From DATKMK01 sp035541895 (GTDB taxonomy: Bacteria; Desulfobacterota; Binatia; HRBIN30; JACQVA1), in NCBI GenBank assembly GCA_035541895.1, contig DATKMK010000066.1, positions 1 to 64,000 on the forward strand: a stretch of DNA of 64,000 nt. The letters are read 5' to 3'. The translations under genes were made by a program, and so were the position numbers. Below, in pieces: positions 30,779 through 39,530 of the stretch (positions within the stretch are counted from its first letter, which is position 1; every line of letters begins with the position of its first letter). Below the pieces are notes generated by a model. The model saw nothing but the letters and a program-made list of their open reading frames with translations. It was not told the origin of the DNA and searched no databases.

Positions 30779-32749
30779 ATGACGCTGGTTCTGGTGGCGA
30801 CCGCGCTGTTGGTCGCCAGTGGCCTGGGCGCCGTCGTGATCCAATCGCCCCGATGGTGCAACGCGGTCGGAGCGGGCGGCGCGGTTGGCGGCTGCTTACT
30901 CGGCCTGTTCTCAGCCGCACACGCCCTGATCGACTCCGCAAACGAGTCGTTGCGAGTGGCCTGGGACGTCCCGGGCGGAGCGTTCTACGTCGAGATCGAC
31001 GCCCTCTCCGCGCTCTTTCTTCTTCTCATCTTCGGATTGTCGGCGCTCGCGGCGATCTATGGCAGCGAGTATGTGCGGCACTACGAGCACAAGAAGTGGT
31101 TGGGACCGCCGTGGTTCTTCTTCAATCTGCTGGCTGCGAGCATGGCCATGGTTGTCATCGCCCGCAACGGCTTGCTGTTCCTGATGGCGTGGGAAGTCAT
31201 GGCGCTCGCGTCATTCTTCCTGGTGATGTTCGACGATGAGAGCGAGGCGGTGCGCGCGGCGGGGTGGACGTACCTGGTGGCGACCCATTTGGGAACCGTC
31301 TTCCTGCTGGTGTTCTTCGTATTGGCGGGGCAGGCGAGAGGCTCGCTCGATTTCGATCGCCTCGGTGCCGGATCGGCGCCGGCGAGTGTGCTGTTTCTGC
31401 TCGCCGTCGTCGGGTTCGGAACCAAGGCCGGGTTCATGCCGTTCCACGTCTGGTTGCCCGAGGCGCATCCCGCGGCGCCGAGCTACGTCTCGGCATTGCT
31501 GTCTGGCGTGATGTTGAAGACCGGGGTGTACGGTTTGCTGCGCACGCTTACGTTGCTCGGACCGCCGCCGGCGTGGTGGGGCTGGCTCCTGTGCGGAATC
31601 GGATTGACCTCCGGGATCGGCGGCGTGCTGTTCGCGCTGGCGCAACACGATGTGAAGCGGCTGCTGGCGTACAGCAGCGTCGAGAACATCGGCATCGTCA
31701 CACTCGGCATCGGCATCGGTGTGGTCGGACTCAACGCCGATGTTCCGGCCGTGGCAGTGTTGGGGTTCGTCGGCGGACTCATCCACATCGTGAACCACGC
31801 CGTCTTCAAGGGCTTGCTGTTTCTGGCTGCGGGGGCCGTCGTGCAGGCGACGGGCACGCGCGAGATCGATCGGCTGGGCGGTGTGATGAAGTTAATGCCC
31901 TGGACCGGCTCCGTGTTCCTGGTCGGGGTCGTGGCGATCTGCGGTCTGCCGCCGCTGAACGGCTTCATTGGCGAGCTGTTGATCTACCTCGGCGCGTTGC
32001 GCGGTGTGGTCACGCCGGGGTCGGTGGTTGCCGTTCCCGCGCTCGTGGTGCTGGGTGGCCTCGCCCTCATTGGCGGGCTCGCGACCGCCGCGTTTGCCAA
32101 GGTGTTCGGCGTTGTCTTCCTCGGCGCCGCGCGCAGCGAGGTTGCGCACGCGCACGAACCTGGGCTCACGATGCGGGCACCGATGATTGCGCTGGCTGTC
32201 GGGTGTTTGCTGATCGGTTGCCTTGCGCCGACACTGGTGCGGGTGTTGGTTCCGGTAGTCGCGGGTGCGACGGGACTCCCGATCGGGCGAGTCGCAGCGA
32301 ATCTGTCGCCGGCACTCTCGTCGCTCCGGGCGGTCGTCTCGTGTGCGCTGGGTTTGCTGGTGACGGTGGCGCTGCTCGTTGGATTGCGCCAGCGTCTGCT
32401 GGCCGGGCGACACGTCGAACGTGGCCCGACTTGGGATTGTGGTTACGCGCAACCATCCGCGCGCATGCAATACACGGCCTCGTCATTCGCTCAGCCGCTG
32501 ACCGAGTTGTTTGCGGCGCTCCTGCAGACACGCCGACAGATCGTGACCCCGGCGGGACTATTCCCGCGCGCAGCGTCGCTGCAAACCAGCACGCCCGACA
32601 TCTGCACGACGCGCGTCTACCAGCCCGTGTTCGGCGCCGTCGGCCGTGGCCTGTTTGCGCTGCGATGGCTGCAGCACGGGCGGGTGAATTTGTACGTGCT
32701 GTACATCGCGCTCGCGTTGTTGGTGCTGTTGATGTGGAAGCTGGGGTAG
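30779..32749 (+). CDS. hyfB: Hydrogenase-4 component B-like / Mrp-NuoL-type antiporter subunit
   Basis: A 656-residue membrane subunit with about 16 helices, close in length to HyfB. The proton-channel residues are visible: glutamate in LLFLMAWEVMALASFFLVMF, lysine in VGFGTKAGFMPFHVWLPEAH and lysine in LLSGVMLKTGVYGLLR. Then come KRLLAYSSVENIGIV and HIVNHAVFKGLLFLAAG. In complex I and group-4 hydrogenases this subunit moves protons or sodium. The C-terminal half ends with a soluble stretch and a last helix, as in HyfB. It follows the regulator without a gap and precedes HyfC by five bases. Confidence 0.92.
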   Translation: MTLVLVATALLVASGLGAVVIQSPRWCNAVGAGGAVGGCLLGLFSAAHALIDSANESLRVAWDVPGGAFYVEIDALSALFLLLIFGLSALAAIYGSEYVRHYEHKKWLGPPWFFFNLLAASMAMVVIARNGLLFLMAWEVMALASFFLVMFDDESEAVRAAGWTYLVATHLGTVFLLVFFVLAGQARGSLDFDRLGAGSAPASVLFLLAVVGFGTKAGFMPFHVWLPEAHPAAPSYVSALLSGVMLKTGVYGLLRTLTLLGPPPAWWGWLLCGIGLTSGIGGVLFALAQHDVKRLLAYSSVENIGIVTLGIGIGVVGLNADVPAVAVLGFVGGLIHIVNHAVFKGLLFLAAGAVVQATGTREIDRLGGVMKLMPWTGSVFLVGVVAICGLPPLNGFIGELLIYLGALRGVVTPGSVVAVPALVVLGGLALIGGLATAAFAKVFGVVFLGAARSEVAHAHEPGLTMRAPMIALAVGCLLIGCLAPTLVRVLVPVVAGATGLPIGRVAANLSPALSSLRAVVSCALGLLVTVALLVGLRQRLLAGRHVERGPTWDCGYAQPSARMQYTASSFAQPLTELFAALLQTRRQIVTPAGLFPRAASLQTSTPDICTTRVYQPVFGAVGRGLFALRWLQHGRVNLYVLYIALALLVLLMWKLG

Positions 32750-32753
32750 GTGC

Positions 32754-33665
32754 ATGACCCTCGCGCCGATTGTTCAGGTCGGCCTGCCGCTGCTGCTCGC
32801 CCCGATGCTGCTCAGCGTCATCAACCGCACCAAGGCCGTCGTGGCCGGTCGCAACGGTCAACCGTGGTTGCAGCCGTACCTCGACGTACTCAAACTCTTG
32901 CGTAAAGGCGCGGTGTACAGCGGGACGACGACCTGGGTGTTTCGCGCCGGCCCGACGGTCGGCGTGGCGGCGCTGCTGGTGTCGACCGCACTCGTCCCGT
33001 TCGGCGGTCGGCCCGCGTCCGTGGCGTTCTCCGGCGATGTGATCGTGCTCGCGTATCTCCTCGGCCTCGCGCGCTTCTTCACCGTGATTGCCGCGCTGGA
33101 CACCGGTTCCAGTTTCGCGGGCATGGGCGCGAGCCGCGAGGTCACATTTTCCACACTCGCCGAGCCCGCGTTGTTTCTCGCGTTGGCTGCGATCGCGCGG
33201 CAGACCAGCAGCCTGTCGCTGTCGGCGATGTACGGCGGCGTCGGCGTGGGAACGTGGGCGGTTGCCGCACCCGCGCTTGCTCTTGTGACGGGCGCGTTGC
33301 TGGTGGTGTTCCTCGCCGAGAACGCACGCATCCCGGTGGACGATCCGACGACCCATCTCGAGCTGACCATGATCCACGAAGTGATGGTGCTCGACCACGG
33401 CGGCCCGGACTTGGCGTTCATCGTGTACGGCAGTGCACTCAAGTTATGGGTGTTGGGCGCACTGTTAGTCGGCTTGGCGATTCCCGCACGCACGGGCAAC
33501 GCATGGCTCGACGGCGCGGCGGCCTTGGCTGGTATGGCCGGGCTGGCGATGGCGACCGGACTGATCGAGTCATCCATGGCCCGCTGGCGCCTGGTGCGAG
33601 TGCCGCAGTTGCTGGTGTCGGCGTGCGTCCTGGCGGCACTGGCGCTGCTGTTGATGCTGCGGTGA
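32754..33665 (+). CDS. hyfC: HyfC/NuoH-like membrane subunit
   Basis: A 303-residue membrane protein of the NuoH/HyfC family, which anchors the peripheral arm and forms the quinone-site side of complex I-like enzymes. Conserved segments are KAVVAGRNGQPWLQPYLDVL followed by KLLRKGAVYSG, LARFFTVIAALDTGSSFAGM with GASREVTFSTLAEPAL, and FLAENARIPVDDPTTHLELT with MIHEVMVLDHGG. The acidic E..ARIPVDDP.THLELTM loop is the hallmark of the group-4 hydrogenase form. About eight helices are predicted. Four bases separate it from the preceding stop. Confidence 0.92.
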   Translation: MTLAPIVQVGLPLLLAPMLLSVINRTKAVVAGRNGQPWLQPYLDVLKLLRKGAVYSGTTTWVFRAGPTVGVAALLVSTALVPFGGRPASVAFSGDVIVLAYLLGLARFFTVIAALDTGSSFAGMGASREVTFSTLAEPALFLALAAIARQTSSLSLSAMYGGVGVGTWAVAAPALALVTGALLVVFLAENARIPVDDPTTHLELTMIHEVMVLDHGGPDLAFIVYGSALKLWVLGALLVGLAIPARTGNAWLDGAAALAGMAGLAMATGLIESSMARWRLVRVPQLLVSACVLAALALLLMLR

Positions 33666-33669
33666 TCGG

Positions 33670-34323
33670 ATGAGCACGTGGGTCGATACGCCGCTGGTGT
33701 TGGTTGCGCTCACGGGCCTGCTGCTGGTGGCGTCCAGCCGGCTGACGCGCTGCATTCGTATCGTCGCATTCCAAGGCGCGCTCTTGGGCGTGATCACTGT
33801 CGCGGTGCATCAGCACGAATTTCTCGCCCGCCCACTGATGCTGGCCGCGGCGATTGTGGCGTTGAAGGGGGCGGTGTTCCCGTGGTTGCTGTCGCGGGTG
33901 TTGCGGGAAGCGGATGTTCGACGCGAAGTCGAGCCGATCGTCGGCTACATCAGCTCGTTGCTGCTCGGCACGCTGATGCTGGCAATCTCGTTCCGGTTGA
34001 GTGCGCAGTTGCCGTTGCCGACGCCCGCGGTGTCGAGTTTGGTGGTGCCGGTTGCGCTGTTCACAACCTTCATCGGCCTGTTCCTGATCGTGAGCCGTCG
34101 AACCGCGTTGATGCAAGTGCTGGCGTACGTGGTGCTCGAAAACGGCATCTACGTCTTCGGCGTCGGATTGGTGCAAGGCACGCCGATTCTCGTCGAGTTG
34201 GGGGTGCTGCTCGATGTTTTCGTCGCGGTGTTCGTGATGGGCATCGCGATTTTTCGCATCAATCGCGAGTTCGATCACATCGACACCGAGCAGCTCACGT
34301 TGCTCACCGATTGGATGTCGTAA
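33670..34323 (+). CDS. hyfE: HyfE-like membrane subunit (NuoK-related)
   Basis: A 217-residue membrane protein with about seven helices, the same size as HyfE. It has QVLAYVVLENGIYVFGVGLV, the conserved helix with a glutamate that corresponds to NuoK, then PILVELGVLLDVFVAVFVMG. The soluble end RINREFDHIDTEQLTLLTDW matches HyfE. HyfE probably links the antiporter subunits in the proton path. Its stop TAA overlaps the HyfF start as TAATG. Confidence 0.9.
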   Translation: MSTWVDTPLVLVALTGLLLVASSRLTRCIRIVAFQGALLGVITVAVHQHEFLARPLMLAAAIVALKGAVFPWLLSRVLREADVRREVEPIVGYISSLLLGTLMLAISFRLSAQLPLPTPAVSSLVVPVALFTTFIGLFLIVSRRTALMQVLAYVVLENGIYVFGVGLVQGTPILVELGVLLDVFVAVFVMGIAIFRINREFDHIDTEQLTLLTDWMS

Positions 34324-35792
34324 TGCTCCTCGCGCTGCTGCTGATCCCAACGCTGGCGGCCATCGTTGCGTACGGTGTCACCAACGACGCGGTGCGGCGG
34401 CTGATGTTGGTGACCGCCGTGGCGGCGCATGCGAGTGTGGTCGCCGCAACTTGGGCGACTCCACCGGCGTCGCTCTTCGGCGGCTGGTTGCGCTTGGATG
34501 CGCTCGGGCGATTGTTCTTGAGCATCACCGCCGCGCTCTCGCTACCGGCGGCGGTGTACAGTGTCGGCTACTTGCAACGCGAGAGTCGCGGCGTGCGACG
34601 CGACTTCGAGGAAGGGCTGTGGTTCGCCAACGCGCCGGAAGCCACGTTCACCAGTTGCCTGCTGTTGTTTCTCGCCGCGATGACGTTGGTGACGATCAGT
34701 CATCGTTTCGGCCTGCTGTGGGTGGCGATCGAAAGCACGACACTAGCGAGCGCGCCGTTGATATACTTTCACCGCCATCACCGCTCGCTCGAAGCCACCT
34801 GGAAGTATTTGCTGATTTGTTCGGTCGGCATTGCGTTGGCCTTGCTGGGCAATTTCTTTCTGGCCGTGGCGGCGTCGAATCACGGCGGTGCGCCGATTCC
34901 GCTGGTCGTGCGCGACCTGACTGAGCGCGCCGCCGAGCTGCACCTGCCCTGGTTGCGGGCGGCGTTCATCCTCTTGCTGGTCGGCTACGGTACCAAAATG
35001 GGATTGGCGCCACTGCACACCTGGCTGCCCGACGCGCACAGCGAAGCACCGTCGCTGGTCTCGGCGCTGCTGTCGGGCGCGTTGTTGAACTGCGCCTTCC
35101 TCGGCGTCTTGCGCGCGCAACAGGTCTTGGTTGCGGCGGGGCAGGGCGCGTTCGGTCAAGACCTCCTGGTGAGCTTCGGCATCTTGTCGATGGCGGTCGC
35201 CGCGGTCTTCGTGGTTGGGCAGGCGGATTACAAGCGGATGTTGGCGTATTCGAGCGTTGAACATATGGGCGTGCTGGCAGTGGGCGTGGGAGTCGGTGGG
35301 GCGGCGACGTTCGGAGCGTTGCTGCACGCGGTCAACCACTCGCTGACGAAGGCGATGCTATTTCTCGTTGCGGGTAATATCCTGGCGACCTATCGCACGA
35401 AATCGGCTCTGGAGGTTCGCGGCGTCTTGCGCGTGTTACCGGCGTCGGGAGCCCTGTGGGTGGCGGGCTTTCTTGCGATCACCGGCTCACCGCCGTTCGG
35501 TCCGTTTCTCAGCGAATTCACCATTCTCAAGGGCGCGCTGGCTCAGGGACGGGTCGTGGTTGCCGGTCTCTACCTCGCGTTGCTCGCGGTCGTCTTTGTG
35601 GGCATGGCGACGGTGGTATTGCGGATGGCGCACGGGGCGCCGAGCGCTCCAACGGAAGACACGCCGGATCGTGAGCCGCTGTTGGCCATCGTGCCACCGG
35701 CGATCATTGCGGTGATCGTCCTCGTGCTGGGCGTGTACATTCCCGGTCTGCTCCGGGATGCCGTGGCGGCCGCGGCCGGAGCGCTGGGATAG
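34323..35792 (+). CDS. hyfF: HyfF-like antiporter subunit (NuoM/NuoN-related)
   Basis: A 489-residue membrane protein of about 14 helices. Conserved elements are LLWVAIESTTLASAPLIYFH with the channel glutamate, LVGYGTKMGLAPLHTWLPDA followed by HSEAPSLVSALLSGALLN, ADYKRMLAYSSVEHMG, and LLHAVNHSLTKAMLFLVAG. This is a second proton-pumping-type subunit next to HyfB. The ATG at 34323 shares a base with the HyfE stop, which shows coupled translation; no HyfD gene is present. A typical hydrogenase-4 also has HyfA and HyfD. Confidence 0.92.
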   Translation: MLLALLLIPTLAAIVAYGVTNDAVRRLMLVTAVAAHASVVAATWATPPASLFGGWLRLDALGRLFLSITAALSLPAAVYSVGYLQRESRGVRRDFEEGLWFANAPEATFTSCLLLFLAAMTLVTISHRFGLLWVAIESTTLASAPLIYFHRHHRSLEATWKYLLICSVGIALALLGNFFLAVAASNHGGAPIPLVVRDLTERAAELHLPWLRAAFILLLVGYGTKMGLAPLHTWLPDAHSEAPSLVSALLSGALLNCAFLGVLRAQQVLVAAGQGAFGQDLLVSFGILSMAVAAVFVVGQADYKRMLAYSSVEHMGVLAVGVGVGGAATFGALLHAVNHSLTKAMLFLVAGNILATYRTKSALEVRGVLRVLPASGALWVAGFLAITGSPPFGPFLSEFTILKGALAQGRVVVAGLYLALLAVVFVGMATVVLRMAHGAPSAPTEDTPDREPLLAIVPPAIIAVIVLVLGVYIPGLLRDAVAAAAGALG

Positions 35793-35797
35793 TCAAC

Positions 35798-37309
35798 ATG
35801 GCGTTGTACACACTGCGCAACGGCGAGAGCGCCGAGGTGCTGGACATTCCGCGGCTGACGATCGCACAGTTCCGCACGACGATCATTGACGAAATCGCTG
35901 CCGGCGGTCGACTGGCGGCGTTCTTCGGCCGGGCGATCGCTTCGTCGCTCCAGGTGGTCGCGGTCGTGGCGCGCGGCGACCAGGGGACGCTGGGGGTCTG
36001 CACCACGGAGGTCGATGACGCCTATCCGGCGCTCACGCCGGAGTGTCCCCAGGCGCATTGGTTCGAACGCGAAATCGCCGAGCAGTTCGGCGTGCGACCC
36101 GACGGCCATCCGTGGCTCAAACCGATTCGGTTTCACCGCGCCCGTCGACCTGGCCACGACGCGTGGCACCGCAGCGACGCGGATACGATCGCGCCGAGTG
36201 TCACCGATTTTTTCCGCGTCCAAGGACAAGAGGTGCACGAAGTTGCCGTCGGGCCGGTACACGCCGGGGTCATCGAGCCCGGCCATTTCCGCTTTCAATG
36301 CCACGGCGAGCAGGTGCTCCATCTCGAAATCTCCCTGGGCTATCAGCATCGCGGCGTCGAGCGCGCGCTGGTTGGCGGGCCGAGCAAGCGAACGATTCAT
36401 TACATGGAGACGCTCGCCGGCGACACCTCGATCGGGCACGTTACGGCGTATTGCGAAATAGTTGAGGCGCTCACGCGTGCGCGGGTGTCGGCGCGCGCGC
36501 AAGTATTGCGTGCGATCGCGCTGGAACTGGAGCGGTTGGCCAACCACACCGGCGATCTCGGCGCGCTTGCCGGCGACGTCGGATTCCTGCCCACGGCGGC
36601 GTATTGCGGGCGCATTCGCGGCGATTTCCTCAATCTGACCGCGTTGCTCTGCGGCAGTCGATTTGGGCGTGGCCTCGTCCGACCCGGCGGCGTCGCATTC
36701 GACGTGGATGACGCGCGGGTGGCGCAATTGGGCGAACGCCTCGATGCCGCCTTTGTCGACGCTGCCAGCGCCGTCGATCTCTTATGGAACACGCCCTCGG
36801 TGCCGGCCCGCTTCGAACAAGCCGGCGTGGTTGACCGCGCCGACTGCGAGGCGCTGGGGCTCGTTGGTCCGACGGCACGCGCGTGCGGCGTCGAGCGCGA
36901 CGTCCGACATGAATTCCCGTCCGGCATCTATCGATTTGCGCAAATTCCGCTGTCGACCTGGCAGACCGGCGACGTGTTTGCGCGCGCATACGTGCGCTGG
37001 CTCGAACTGCAACGTTCGGTGACGTTCATCCGCGAGCAGCTCGGTATCCTGCCCGAGGGCGTCGACCGGGTGAAGCCCGCGCCTCTGGTTGCAAACCGAA
37101 TCGCTGTCTCGCTGGTCGAAGGGTGGCGAGGTGAAATCTGTCACGTCGCCATGACCGACGACGACGGGCGCTTCGTCGCATACAAGGTGGTCGACCCGTC
37201 GTTTCACAACTGGATGGGGCTGGCGATGGCGCTCCGGGATCAACCGATTTCGGATTTTCCGCTCTGCAATAAGAGCTTCAATTTGTCGTATTGCGGCCAC
37301 GATCTCTGA
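35798..37309 (+). CDS. hyfG: HyfG-like large subunit (NuoC-NuoD fusion) lacking [NiFe] ligands
   Basis: A 503-residue protein. Residues 1-130 are a NuoC-like domain with QAHWFEREIAEQFGVRPDGH. Residues 150-503 are NuoD/hydrogenase-large-subunit-like with VGPVHAGVIEPGHFRFQCHG and LEISLGYQHRGVERALVGGP. In [NiFe] group-4 enzymes an N-terminal CxxC and a C-terminal CxxC hold the metal. Here the first site reads METLAGDTSIGHVTAYCEIV with no CxxC, and the end reads NKSFNLSYCGHDL with only C499 (C490 lies further back). The active site cannot bind NiFe in the standard way. The protein fits the Ehr-type, ligand-less branch of these complexes. Confidence 0.9.
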   Translation: MALYTLRNGESAEVLDIPRLTIAQFRTTIIDEIAAGGRLAAFFGRAIASSLQVVAVVARGDQGTLGVCTTEVDDAYPALTPECPQAHWFEREIAEQFGVRPDGHPWLKPIRFHRARRPGHDAWHRSDADTIAPSVTDFFRVQGQEVHEVAVGPVHAGVIEPGHFRFQCHGEQVLHLEISLGYQHRGVERALVGGPSKRTIHYMETLAGDTSIGHVTAYCEIVEALTRARVSARAQVLRAIALELERLANHTGDLGALAGDVGFLPTAAYCGRIRGDFLNLTALLCGSRFGRGLVRPGGVAFDVDDARVAQLGERLDAAFVDAASAVDLLWNTPSVPARFEQAGVVDRADCEALGLVGPTARACGVERDVRHEFPSGIYRFAQIPLSTWQTGDVFARAYVRWLELQRSVTFIREQLGILPEGVDRVKPAPLVANRIAVSLVEGWRGEICHVAMTDDDGRFVAYKVVDPSFHNWMGLAMALRDQPISDFPLCNKSFNLSYCGHDL

Positions 37310-37316
37310 GGACGCT

Positions 37317-38099
37317 ATGCTGAGAGTTCTGCTCGCCCGTCTTCACCAAGGGCACCGCACAATCGCCTTCCCAGTCGATGAGCCGGCAATGCCGGACCGC
37401 TTTCGCGGGGTGCCGGTATTGAACCCAAGCCAGTGTCCCGTTGGTTGTCGTGACTGCGTCGATGCCTGCCCCACCGGGGCGGCGATGAGCCGCGATGGCG
37501 GCCTGCAACTCGATCTCGGCCGCTGTCTGTTCTGCGCGGATTGTGCCGATGCATGCTCCGAGGGCGCGCTCGCGTTTAGCCGCGACTATCGTCTGAGCAC
37601 CCGCGCGCGCCACGATCTCGTCCTGAGTGGACAGACGCTTCGGCTCGCCGAAGCGGTCGATGCCAAGACCCAGCGCCTGTTCGGCCGGTCTCTCAAACTG
37701 CGGCAGGTCAGTGCGGGGGGCTGCAATGCGTGCGAAGCCGACGTCAACGTCCTGAGCACCGTGGCCTTCGATCTCGGTCGCTTCGGCATTCAATTCGTCG
37801 CCTCGCCGCGCCATGCGGATGGCCTGCTGATCACCGGACCGGTGACCGAGAACATGCGGCTCGCGCTGCGGAAGACCTACGACGCCGTGCCGGCGCCGAA
37901 ACTCGTGATCGCCGTCGGTGCATGCGCGATCTCGGGCGGCCCGTATCGCGATCATCCTGAAGTGCACAATGGTGCTGACGCCGTCGTCCCGGTCGACCTG
38001 TACGTGCCCGGCTGTCCGCCGCACCCGATTAGCATTCTCGATGGATTGCTGCGGCTCCTGGGGAGAATCACGCCGGACGAGGCACGTGACCTGAAGTGA
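37317..38099 (+). CDS. hyfI: Fused ferredoxin (HyfH-like) and small subunit (HyfI/NuoB-like)
   Basis: A 260-residue fusion. The N-terminal 85 residues carry two [4Fe-4S] motifs, C40-C44-C47-C51 (first gap three residues instead of two) and C70-C73-C76-C80. The rest is NuoB-like: GGCNACEADVNVL with C136 and C139, GACAISGG with C203 and VPGCPPHP with C233, which together supply the four ligands of the cluster nearest the active site. In Hyf the two parts are separate genes. The intact clusters argue that electrons still flow through the complex although the NiFe ligands of the large subunit are gone. It starts seven bases after HyfG and is the last gene of the operon. Confidence 0.9.
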   Translation: MLRVLLARLHQGHRTIAFPVDEPAMPDRFRGVPVLNPSQCPVGCRDCVDACPTGAAMSRDGGLQLDLGRCLFCADCADACSEGALAFSRDYRLSTRARHDLVLSGQTLRLAEAVDAKTQRLFGRSLKLRQVSAGGCNACEADVNVLSTVAFDLGRFGIQFVASPRHADGLLITGPVTENMRLALRKTYDAVPAPKLVIAVGACAISGGPYRDHPEVHNGADAVVPVDLYVPGCPPHPISILDGLLRLLGRITPDEARDLK

Positions 38100-38124
38100 C
38101 GATGCTCGACGTGGGTGGGACGGT

Positions 38125-38146
38125 GGGCACGGAGTCCCGCCACCAC
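38125..38146. repeat. 22-base direct repeat, copy 1
   Basis: It begins GGGCACGGA and ends CCAC. A second copy at 39489-39510 matches at 20 of 22 positions in the same orientation. The copies bracket the MFS gene 38170-39426. The copy here is also part of an imperfect hairpin between GGTGGGAC and GTCCCGCC. Confidence 0.7.
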
Positions 38147-38169
38147 TGTGGCGTTTGACGTGGGTGTCT

Positions 38170-39426
38170 CTACGCGCCGGCGCGGAAGTGGCGCAGCGGG
38201 ATCAAACTCAGGAGCGTCAGTAACGCGGCAATGGCGAAAAGACTGCGGTACGCGATCAGCGGCGTGGCGCCTGCGGCCACGGCGCGATCGAGCGCCATCC
38301 CCGCGAGGAGCGGCGCGACGCCATAGGTGAGACTGGACGCGACGTCGGCAACCACCAGATGCCGCGTCGGTGCGTGCACGGGCGCGAGCCGAAACATGAC
38401 GTGCGTGTCCGCAACGCCGAAACCGGCTGCCATCACGTTCAACCAGAAGAAGAAGCCAATCATCAGGTAGAGCGCATGCGGGGTTGCCTCGACGCCGAGG
38501 AGCGCAAGATACAGCGCCGCCAGGCCGACGCCGGTCAACCCGAAGATCGGTGCGGCGCCGAAGCGATCGACGGCGCGTCCCCAGAGGTAGAGCGAGACGA
38601 ACCCACCGGCGAAGTACGCGAGCGTCGTCAGCAGCACGTCGCCTTCAGACAGTCCCAAGATCCGGCGCATCAACACGATCGTGAATGGAACCAGTGCGCG
38701 ACGCGCGGCCCCGCAGAGTCCGACGCCGACGAGATAGCGCCGCAGGCGGCGGTCACGACGCAGCAGATCGAGGGCTTCGCGAATGCGCAGACGGTCGCCG
38801 TGTTCCGCCGGCGGCTCCGGTAGGCGGGCGATCAGTCCGATGCGGAGCAGTCCGCACGCCGTTGCGACGCCGAACAGCGCCGCAAAGGCGCCCGGTCGGC
38901 TCGCGAGCCATCGCTGCGCGCCGATGAAGTACGCGATGAGGGTAAAGTGCCAGACCGTGCGCAACACGCCGAAGAAGTGTCCGGTGCGTTCGGGCTCGAC
39001 ATACGCCCGCAGCATCGGAAACCACGCGGTGTCGGAGACGGTGATACCCGCCGTGCTGATGGCCAAGCTCAGCAGCGTGATCGCGACACCCCACGGCGCC
39101 GGCAAGACCAGCAATGCCGCGAATGCGAGCAACGGCAATCCCGCCAGCACCGAGACCGTTTGCCCGACCACCAGGATCGTTCGCTTGTGATAGCGACCGA
39201 CCAAACGCAGGGTCGGCAGTTGCAGCAATTGCCCCAATGGCTCGAACGCGCTCTGCAGCCCGACGATCGCTTCGCTGGCACCGAGCGCGACCAAGGTGAG
39301 GGTCGGGAGCTGGTCGGTGTAGACCAGCCGGTGTGTCATACCCGCCGGATGGCTGACGATTGCGAGGCGACGACCGCGCGCCCGCTCAGCGAGCGGAAGT
39401 TCGGCGCTACCGTGCGGTGGAGGCAT
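38170..39426 (-). CDS. MFS transporter
   Basis: A 418-residue permease with about twelve helices. The N-terminal 28 residues are polar; helix 1 starts near LPTLTLVALGASEAIVGLQS. LVGRYHKRTILVVGQ after helix 2 resembles motif A, and LWGRAVDRFGAAPIFGLTG is the second-half equivalent. DTAWFPMLRAYVEPERTGHF matches the loop common in MFS proteins related to nucleoside-sugar or drug exporters. The substrate is unknown. It converges on the Hyf-like operon and lies between two copies of a 22-base direct repeat, so it may be a later insertion. Confidence 0.85.
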   Translation of the reverse strand: MPPPHGSAELPLAERARGRRLAIVSHPAGMTHRLVYTDQLPTLTLVALGASEAIVGLQSAFEPLGQLLQLPTLRLVGRYHKRTILVVGQTVSVLAGLPLLAFAALLVLPAPWGVAITLLSLAISTAGITVSDTAWFPMLRAYVEPERTGHFFGVLRTVWHFTLIAYFIGAQRWLASRPGAFAALFGVATACGLLRIGLIARLPEPPAEHGDRLRIREALDLLRRDRRLRRYLVGVGLCGAARRALVPFTIVLMRRILGLSEGDVLLTTLAYFAGGFVSLYLWGRAVDRFGAAPIFGLTGVGLAALYLALLGVEATPHALYLMIGFFFWLNVMAAGFGVADTHVMFRLAPVHAPTRHLVVADVASSLTYGVAPLLAGMALDRAVAAGATPLIAYRSLFAIAALLTLLSLIPLRHFRAGA

Positions 39427-39488
39427 GCGGATGTGCAGCTTTCCTGACTAGGGTTTGGTGGGCGCCGGACTCTGTGGCGCCACTCGCC

Positions 39489-39510
39489 GGGCACGGACTC
39501 CCGCCCCCAC
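39489..39510. repeat. 22-base direct repeat, copy 2
   Basis: It matches the copy at 38125-38146 at 20 of 22 bases, same orientation. It lies between the GT4 stop (39531) and the MFS start (39426). The bases just before it also hold an inverted pair GGCGCC/GGCGCC. Confidence 0.7.
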
Positions 39511-39530
39511 CGCAGACGGCGCGCAGTGGT

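Noticed and set aside
35798..37309. Annotation as an active [NiFe] hydrogenase or NADH dehydrogenase
   Set aside because: Both CxxC ligand pairs are missing, and no NuoE/F/G-type NADH module or hydrogenase maturation genes are in the window.
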